Positions 57,741 through 64,000 of a stretch of DNA of 64,000 bases are shown piece after piece. The stretch is taken from assembly GCA_041675505.1 (NCBI GenBank), contig JBAYTR010000012.1, positions 85,093 through 149,092 of the forward strand, written 5' to 3'. Every line of letters starts with the position of its first letter. Within the stretch, counting starts at the first letter, position 1. The position numbers were made by a program, and so were the translations under genes. Below the pieces are notes generated by a model. The model was not told where the DNA came from. It was given only the letters and a program-made list of their open reading frames with translations, and did not search any database. The DNA comes from JAGPCK01 sp041675505. Its GTDB lineage: Bacteria; Bacteroidota; Bacteroidia; UKL13-3.

Positions 57741-58751
57741 ATGTATATGAAGTCTAAAACCACATTATTGTTATCATTATTATTTCTTTCACTGACTACA
57801 CTTGCGCAGCAGGATTATTGTTCTGACAAGCGATTCACCAATGCAACATCTTTTAAAGCAAAAGAAATTTCGTCTTCATTGGGTGTAGTATATGGTACTG
57901 CCAGAAACTGGAAAGGTGGCACAGACACACTTCGGGTAGATTACTTTTATCCATCTGCAGAAGTTGATAATTTCAAAAAAAGGCCACTGGTACTGTTGGT
58001 TTTTCCGGGTGGATTCAGTGCAGGCAAACGCCAGCTAATGCACCAACAGTGTATGTTACTGGCATCAAAGGGTTTTGTTGCTGCAGCTATTGATTACAGA
58101 ACCGGATGGTATACCGGCAAAGAGTGTAACGGTAATGTTGACTTATTGAAAGATGCTGTTTACAGAGCAGTTCAAGATACTCGTGCTGCGTTAAGATATA
58201 GCGTTGCAAATGCAGCTACTTATGGAATTGATACAGCATGGATTTTTGTTGGAGGGTCTTCAGCAGGGGCAGCAACGGCTCTGCATGTAGCATTCTGTAC
58301 ACAAGATGAAATAAACCAGAGGCTGGAAAAACAAGAGAAAAAATTCGGAGGGATTGATTCTTCAAGCAATTCCCTCAAAAATAAGTACACCATTAAAGGC
58401 GTGGTCAATATGTGGGGAGCCCTGCTGTCAGATTTATTCATAGAAGAACATGATAGAATTCCCGTTATCTCATTCCATGGCGGAAAGGATGATGTTGTTC
58501 CTTATTACATTGGACGTTTCTGTAATTGTTATGCACCAGTAGAATATCCGGTTATTCACGGTTCATTAAGCCTTACAAAAAGATTGAATGTACTTAAAAT
58601 ATGCAATGAACTAAATACAGACCCCAAAGGATCTCATGTAGTGTATGATGACACTTATCTCATGAATCGTGCAGCATGTTTTCTTAAAAGTATTATGTGT
58701 GGTACATGTACTACACGCAATCATGAAATATTAAAACCTGATTGCAAGTAA
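57741..58751 (+). CDS. Secreted alpha/beta-hydrolase (esterase-like)
   Basis: 336 aa, signal peptide (…SLTTLA-Q). Oxyanion region PLVLLVFPGGFSAGKRQLMH, nucleophile GGSSAGAATALHVAF (GxSxG), Asp/His region IPVISFHGGKDDVVPY, Cys-rich end (CGTCTTRNHEILKPDCK). Periplasmic or secreted esterase/lipase-type; substrate unknown. Five nt after the CstB-like gene, so likely in the same mRNA. Confidence 0.85.
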   Translation: MYMKSKTTLLLSLLFLSLTTLAQQDYCSDKRFTNATSFKAKEISSSLGVVYGTARNWKGGTDTLRVDYFYPSAEVDNFKKRPLVLLVFPGGFSAGKRQLMHQQCMLLASKGFVAAAIDYRTGWYTGKECNGNVDLLKDAVYRAVQDTRAALRYSVANAATYGIDTAWIFVGGSSAGAATALHVAFCTQDEINQRLEKQEKKFGGIDSSSNSLKNKYTIKGVVNMWGALLSDLFIEEHDRIPVISFHGGKDDVVPYYIGRFCNCYAPVEYPVIHGSLSLTKRLNVLKICNELNTDPKGSHVVYDDTYLMNRAACFLKSIMCGTCTTRNHEILKPDCK

Positions 58752-58755
58752 GCCC

Positions 58756-61700
58756 CTATTTTACCGCAAGTACAGCAGTTTTTCGTATCTGCTTTAGTTG
58801 GCCTGACGGATGCTGTAACTCAAAAACAAGCACATAAATGCCAGGGGGTGAAATAGCTGATTGGGCTGTTTCTCCTCTCCATTTTAATTGCCCGCTCGCA
58901 CCAAGCAATTCATTGTTTAAAACCTTTTTAACAAGGTCTCCCTGTGATGTAAGCACAGAAAATGTGCAGATGTAACCGGCCTCTCCCATGTTATACTGAA
59001 TTAATAGTTCATCATCATAACCATCTCCATCAGGGGAAAAGACGTCTTTTAGAAGATGAATCGTTCTATCATTTGAATTCAATGTATTAAATTGAGAGTT
59101 CACCTGTCCCGGGGTTCCGTATCCTGCTGTTGCAGCTGCAGAAGTCCAATTGTTTTTATCCTGCGTAGGTAATTCATAACTGATTCGCTCTAAACTCACA
59201 CCATCTTTATTATCTACTTGCGGATGATGCCACTCAACTGAATAATTGAGTTGATCCAAACGTTTACCAACTGAATCCATAATAAGTATAGTACCTTCAT
59301 CGTCAGACATACCAGGCAAGGCATTAACCTGCAAAATCCGCTCAGGATAAGCGGAGTAATAGTTAGCTCGGATATTTTTCACATTTTCAGTAAGTGCAAT
59401 TTGTTCCTTTGGGAAAATGAGAAGGGGTGTGTTTCCTATACCATAAAAATCTTTAATCTGATGCTGATTATCTACATTAGCCAACATTAACCTGTTTAGG
59501 TCAATAACTTTATTTGTCCTATTGTATAGTTCAACGTAATCATATCCGCCTGAGCGTGGATTAAAAAGCACTTCATTAATAATTATATCTCCACTATCTG
59601 CCTCAGAAGTAACAGCAAATTTTACTCTGTTTCTTTTGGCAGAAATGACGTTCCCTGCACAATCGGTTATACTATCAAACGAAAGTTCGTAGATAATTCC
59701 TGTTGAAAAAGGCAAAGGATAACGCAGTTTGAAAGACGTAAAATCACTTGAAAACGCTGATGCCTCAACCGGATAAGGCAAATCTGCACATACATATTGC
59801 GTTAACTTCGAAGCAGAAATACTATCTATTGCTTCTGAAAAAACCAATACCACATGAACTGAATCTGCAATAAATGAATTGATAACTTCCGGTTTCTTAG
59901 TATCAGGATAATTTCCATTCAAGGAATTGACACTTCCTGGCGTTCCTCCCTTTACATCTAACGAACTTCTCCAGTTATTATCTACGGTACAGTAGTTCTT
60001 TAAATCGGCCATCTCCAAACTCCAGCCACCATTCTTCTTCAGATTATCTGTATGCCAACTGCTATTATAGTTAAGAAAATGAATTGTATTTCCGTTGCTG
60101 TTTTTTAACACCAAAAGCTCTCCGTCATTCGACAAAGATGGAAATGAAGAAACACCTAAAACATTGGAATATCCGCTAAACTTAGCAACTGCAGAATTAT
60201 TGCACAAAATCACATACTCCCCTGAATCAAGAATGTAAGAAGGTAACTTACCGGAGCCCGAGATATCAGAAATGCTCCAGTTAGTAAGATCAACTGACTC
60301 ACCTGTATTGTTATACAACTCTATATATTCGGCCTCAGGTAAGCCCACAACCGGATTTTCATCTGCTAATATCTCTGTTATAAGCACACCATATATTGAA
60401 GCTGCAACCGGAACTACATGAACATAATTGAAAGAAAAATTATTTAATACATTACCCCAACAATCTTTCACACCTGATATTCTAAAAGTATAAGTAACAT
60501 TCGAAACCAGATTTGCTGAAAGTTGAAGAAACACAGAATCACCTTTTAATACTTTTGACAATACAGTAACACCGTTATCTAATGTAAAAATACTCATTGA
60601 AAATGAGACCGAATCAATCTGTTCATCAAAAACCAACAGAAAACCATTACCACTTTGATATAATTTATTGATAACAGATGGAGGAGTATTGTCAGCAACA
60701 ATGGTGTATACGCTATTTCTTTTTCCGGGTGTACCACCGCTTATATCTGAGGATGCAATCCAATTACCTGAGCCTGAACAAGGGTGATTGGGGTTCTTCT
60801 GTTCTAATGTCCACCCCCCTCCCCTTTTCAACTCATCGCCATACCAAACATCAGAATAGTTCACTTCATCAATTATATTTCCGGATGCAGACATTAATAC
60901 AAGCTTATCCCCTGCATTATTCAAACTTGGAAATGATGTTACACCAAGCACTCGACCCAATATTGAATAATCTGCTACTCCACCTGTAGGGCAAATAGTT
61001 AGATGACTATCTGTTTTCAGAATAAAGTCAGGTAAAGTTGCTGTAGTCGTACCATCGCTAAAATACCAACCCTTAATGTTTATATCTGTAGCGCTTCTGT
61101 TATATAATTCAACAAATTCAAACACTGGTAATCCCACAACAGGGCTTGGATCTGGAAATATCTCATTGATTACAATATCTCTGTAGGTAGGAACAAAGTA
61201 GAAAAATTGTTTTACATAGTTTACAATAGGATTTCCAGCTAAATCTTCAACCCCGTCACAAACCAAAGTCCTCGACTGCCCTGACACAAAAGGAATGGAA
61301 AAGGTAATCAATACAGTTCTTTCATCTGATTGCCTAACCACACTTACAGGTTGTATTCCCCCATTTAAAATATAGTTTGAGACAGTTTGAGAAGATGTTA
61401 AATCTATTGCTTCGTTAAATCGAAGCAATAGTGAAGTACTACTCAATACAGCAAATGAGTCAACAAGCGGAGCTGTTTGGTCAATAATAATAGGGCCTGA
61501 GTAGAAGTTATCAAAATAAAAATTCGTCTTGTTGCCACTCGTATACTGGCAATATACCCCCGCATATTCAAATGTCTTATAGACAGAATCGGTTGCGCTG
61601 CCTTCCAAACTAAAGTTTATACCGCCCGTTGTATCTGAAAAAAGTTGCCAGCCATCTAGAGAATCCTTAACAACCCTTAAACTTACAGCGTTCTGACTCT

Positions 61701-62130
61701 TTGAAACTGTACCTGCCCTTCCCGCTATTAATCTCGTACGTTGTAATCCATCCTGCCTGTATAAAGAAATAGAATCCGTGTTCCCCGTGCTACCACCAAG
61801 CTGAACATAATACCCGTTAAGAGCTGATGATAAATCACTCTGACTGCTTACTAAATAAACTCTACAAAAATTCTGGTTGCTTGGGCTAAAATCAAACCTG
61901 CTGGTCAGCCTCCATTCGTGGTTTAAGTTATAATTCGTTGATGTACTAAGATAAGATTTCCCTGCTCCCAGAGCATTCAACCTTAATTGCCCTGAAAAAA
62001 CCACAAATGAGTCAGTATTTCCAGCCCATGCAGGGGAATTAATAAAATCACCGTCATCGAAATTGTCTTGAACCTGTGCCAGAGCTCCTAGAGATAACAG
62101 AACAGCCAGAATAAGATTAATAAACTTCAT
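58756..62130 (-). CDS. Large secreted lamin-tail-domain protein with gliding-type C-terminus
   Basis: 1124 aa from ATG 62130; the frame extends 66 nt further over the asd promoter. Signal peptide, an N-terminal LamG-like beta domain (about 20-220), then modules of SbsA/Big-type Ig domain (DQTAPLVDSFAVLSSTSLLL; DNTPPSVINKLYQSGNGFLL; DTKKPEVINSFIADSVHVVL), each followed by a lamin-tail domain (DIVINEIFPDPSPVVGL, GVLITEILADENPVVGL, DIIINEVLFNPRSGGYDYVE). The end (about 1020-1124) has FSPDGDGYDDELLIQYN and PGIYVLVFELQHPSG, a FlgD/T9SS C-terminal type. Surface or released protein; function unknown. Divergent from asd; convergent with the esterase (4 nt). Confidence 0.85.
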   Translation of the reverse strand: MKFINLILAVLLSLGALAQVQDNFDDGDFINSPAWAGNTDSFVVFSGQLRLNALGAGKSYLSTSTNYNLNHEWRLTSRFDFSPSNQNFCRVYLVSSQSDLSSALNGYYVQLGGSTGNTDSISLYRQDGLQRTRLIAGRAGTVSKSQNAVSLRVVKDSLDGWQLFSDTTGGINFSLEGSATDSVYKTFEYAGVYCQYTSGNKTNFYFDNFYSGPIIIDQTAPLVDSFAVLSSTSLLLRFNEAIDLTSSQTVSNYILNGGIQPVSVVRQSDERTVLITFSIPFVSGQSRTLVCDGVEDLAGNPIVNYVKQFFYFVPTYRDIVINEIFPDPSPVVGLPVFEFVELYNRSATDINIKGWYFSDGTTTATLPDFILKTDSHLTICPTGGVADYSILGRVLGVTSFPSLNNAGDKLVLMSASGNIIDEVNYSDVWYGDELKRGGGWTLEQKNPNHPCSGSGNWIASSDISGGTPGKRNSVYTIVADNTPPSVINKLYQSGNGFLLVFDEQIDSVSFSMSIFTLDNGVTVLSKVLKGDSVFLQLSANLVSNVTYTFRISGVKDCWGNVLNNFSFNYVHVVPVAASIYGVLITEILADENPVVGLPEAEYIELYNNTGESVDLTNWSISDISGSGKLPSYILDSGEYVILCNNSAVAKFSGYSNVLGVSSFPSLSNDGELLVLKNSNGNTIHFLNYNSSWHTDNLKKNGGWSLEMADLKNYCTVDNNWRSSLDVKGGTPGSVNSLNGNYPDTKKPEVINSFIADSVHVVLVFSEAIDSISASKLTQYVCADLPYPVEASAFSSDFTSFKLRYPLPFSTGIIYELSFDSITDCAGNVISAKRNRVKFAVTSEADSGDIIINEVLFNPRSGGYDYVELYNRTNKVIDLNRLMLANVDNQHQIKDFYGIGNTPLLIFPKEQIALTENVKNIRANYYSAYPERILQVNALPGMSDDEGTILIMDSVGKRLDQLNYSVEWHHPQVDNKDGVSLERISYELPTQDKNNWTSAAATAGYGTPGQVNSQFNTLNSNDRTIHLLKDVFSPDGDGYDDELLIQYNMGEAGYICTFSVLTSQGDLVKKVLNNELLGASGQLKWRGETAQSAISPPGIYVLVFELQHPSGQLKQIRKTAVLAVK

Positions 62131-62183
62131 CGCAATGAATATAGTACGAAAAAAATATCTTCGCATAAATTTATCGTAAAATA

Positions 62184-63170
62184 ATGAAAATAGCAATAAT
62201 TGGGGCTACCGGGCTTGTCGGTTCAACAATATTAAAAGTACTTGAAGAGCGAAATTTCAATGTTACTGAACTCATACCGGTAGCATCAAATAAATCTGCC
62301 GGAAAAACTATTAATTTCAAAGGGGAAAAATTTGGAATCAAAACTATTGAAGAGGCTATTATTCTTAAACCGGATATTGCAATTTTTTCTGCTGGCTCAG
62401 ATGTGTCATTAGAATTTGCACCTCAGTTCGCTCAAGTTGGCACATTCGTTATTGACAATTCTTCTGCATGGAGAATGCACCCCGACCACAAATTAATAGT
62501 TCCGGAAATAAATGCTTCAACACTTACAGTACAAGATAAAATTATTGCCAACCCTAATTGCTCAACCATACAAATGGTAATGGTCCTAGCACCAATACAT
62601 AATTTATACAAAATTCAACGAATTGTAGTGTCAACTTACCAATCCATAACAGGAACTGGAGTAAAAGCGGTAAATCAGATGGAAAATGAACGAAATGGAA
62701 TTTCCGGTGACATGGCCTACAAATACCCTATTGATAAGAATTGTATACCACAGATAGACGTCTTCTTAGAAAATGGATATACCAAAGAGGAGATGAAAAT
62801 GGTTAATGAAACCAGGAAGATATTAAACAGCAACTATATTCAAATAACATCAACTTGTGTAAGAATTCCTGTTGTTGGGGGGCATTCTGAATCTGTCAAT
62901 ATTCAAACTGAAAAGCCATTTACTATAGATAATATCAAGTCTTTGATCTCTGACACAGCTGGAGTGGTGCTTATGGACGATATAGACAACCAGATTTATC
63001 CTATGCCACTACTGTCAAAAGATAAAGATGAAGTATTAGTTGGCAGAGTCAGACTTGATGAATCAATCCAAAATGGATTAAACATGTGGATTGTAGCAGA
63101 TAATCTCCGTAAAGGAGCTGCAACCAACGCTGTACAAATAGCAGAATATATAGCTAAAGAAATCCTGTAA
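62184..63170 (+). CDS. asd: Aspartate-semialdehyde dehydrogenase
   Basis: 328 aa, MKIAIIGATGLVGSTILKVL with NADP loop, catalytic Cys126 in IIANPNCSTIQMVMVLAPIH, and His/Arg region TSTCVRIPVVGGHSESVNIQ. Makes aspartate semialdehyde for lysine, methionine and threonine synthesis, upstream of the Hom enzyme at 42 kb. AT-richer than average here. The cytochrome b5-like gene starts 4 nt later. Confidence 0.96.
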   Translation: MKIAIIGATGLVGSTILKVLEERNFNVTELIPVASNKSAGKTINFKGEKFGIKTIEEAIILKPDIAIFSAGSDVSLEFAPQFAQVGTFVIDNSSAWRMHPDHKLIVPEINASTLTVQDKIIANPNCSTIQMVMVLAPIHNLYKIQRIVVSTYQSITGTGVKAVNQMENERNGISGDMAYKYPIDKNCIPQIDVFLENGYTKEEMKMVNETRKILNSNYIQITSTCVRIPVVGGHSESVNIQTEKPFTIDNIKSLISDTAGVVLMDDIDNQIYPMPLLSKDKDEVLVGRVRLDESIQNGLNMWIVADNLRKGAATNAVQIAEYIAKEIL

Positions 63171-63174
63171 TACA

Positions 63175-63405
63175 TTGGAAAAATACACAAAAAACCAATT
63201 GTCTCTTAGAAACGGTCATGATAAAGAAGAGATATGGATTGCATATAAAGGGATCATTTATGATGTCACCCAAAGCCGGTTATGGAAAAACGGCAAACAT
63301 TACGAACATTGGGCTGGCCAAGACTTAACAGATGAACTTCCTGATGCCCCGCATTCAGAAAAAGTATTCGAACGATTTAATGTAATCGGAATTCTTGTAA
63401 AATAA
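63175..63405 (+). CDS. Cytochrome b5-like heme/steroid-binding domain protein (TTG start)
   Basis: 76 aa, starts at TTG 63175. YTKNQLSLRNGHDKEEIWIA, YKGIIYDVTQSRLWKNGKHY and EHWAGQDLTDELPDAPHSEK are the bacterial short cytochrome b5 pattern (heme His in HYEHWAGQ and in APH). Soluble, no membrane anchor. Electron carrier or heme/sterol binder; partner unknown. Follows asd by 4 nt. Confidence 0.85.
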   Translation: MEKYTKNQLSLRNGHDKEEIWIAYKGIIYDVTQSRLWKNGKHYEHWAGQDLTDELPDAPHSEKVFERFNVIGILVK

Positions 63406-63429
63406 AAAAGCCCCATGAAGGGGCTTTTT
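63405..63429. terminator. Bidirectional terminator between the b5-like gene and the rRNA operon
   Basis: AAAAAGCCCC, ATGAA, GGGGCTTTTT: 10-bp stem with A/T tails on both sides, so it can stop the plus-strand operon and the minus-strand rRNA transcript alike. It sits about 7 nt from the 5S 3' end. Confidence 0.88.
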
Positions 63430-63435
63430 AAATAT

Positions 63436-63545
<110 letters not shown>

Positions 63546-63615
63546 AAAACTCTTAATAAGTTAATTGACATATTATTGAAAGAAAACACAAGAGATACTG
63601 AATATAAAATATTTT

Positions 63616-64000
<385 letters not shown>

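Noticed and set aside
63546..63615. tRNA between 23S and 5S
   Set aside because: The 70-nt spacer is AT-rich without a cloverleaf or T-loop sequence.

Overview
The window is a stretch of a Bacteroidota (Bacteroidetes/CFB) chromosome from an aerobic, pigmented lineage. The evidence is the gliding lipoprotein GldH, at least four exported proteins with C-terminal Por/T9SS-type sorting tails, many lipoproteins, the near absence of Shine-Dalgarno sequences, and repeated TAnnTTTG-type -7 promoter boxes in front of genes. Aerobic tyrosine degradation and a CrtW-type carotenoid ketolase argue against the strictly anaerobic gut Bacteroides. The family cannot be resolved from this sequence alone. The window is mostly housekeeping; I see no phage, insertion sequence, CRISPR array or tRNA.

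Layout. 1-2.5 kb (minus): tyrosine catabolism, hppD (cut by the window edge) and hmgA, split by a small S23-type four-helix-bundle gene with inverted repeats at its ends. 2.6-8.7 kb: a TPR lipoprotein, a 1026-aa secreted PKD/T9SS protein and a long PurF. 8.8-13.5 kb: pdeM plus a Gre-like gene, an L,D-transpeptidase lipoprotein, murB and guaB. 14.2-17.7 kb: holB, ricT-like, gldH and a CDGSH protein. 17.8-20.9 kb: secreted, outer-membrane and lipoprotein genes of unknown role. 21-24.3 kb: thrS-infC-rpmI-rplT, ending in a strong terminator. 24.3-31.8 kb: a tandem Usp protein; a minus-strand operon with 4-nt overlaps (ribD, EamA transporter, YigZ, M36-like protease); then prmC, an SDR and a methyltransferase. 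31.9-40 kb: pdhB, an OmpA/TSP3 porin-like protein, an M2 dipeptidase, a LytS/LytT-type two-component pair and a T9SS-exported beta-lactamase-fold hydrolase.

40-43.3 kb is the most striking part. A 26-codon leader peptide with five consecutive Cys codons lies about 235 nt before a thioesterase, a Cys/Met-metabolism PLP enzyme and homoserine dehydrogenase. Mutually exclusive RNA pairings and a terminator-like hairpin lie between them. This looks like a ribosome-sensed cysteine attenuator.

43.3-47.7 kb: a carotenoid block (CrtQ-like glycosyltransferase, CruF-like protein, ispH, glutathione peroxidase, CrtW ketolase). 47.7-55.6 kb: LPP20 lipoprotein, WaaE-like glycosyltransferase, M61 peptidase, rpmH-rnpA-yidD, an S41 protease, a TauE/SafE permease and a repeat lipoprotein. 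55.6-63.4 kb: tsaB, a CstB-like persulfide dioxygenase-rhodanese, an esterase, a 1124-aa lamin-tail protein, asd and a cytochrome b5-like protein. The window ends in an rRNA operon on the minus strand (5S and the 3' part of 23S).

A recurring theme is that several genes begin 3-7 nt after a -7 box, which predicts leaderless transcripts. The Cys leader peptide is one of them.
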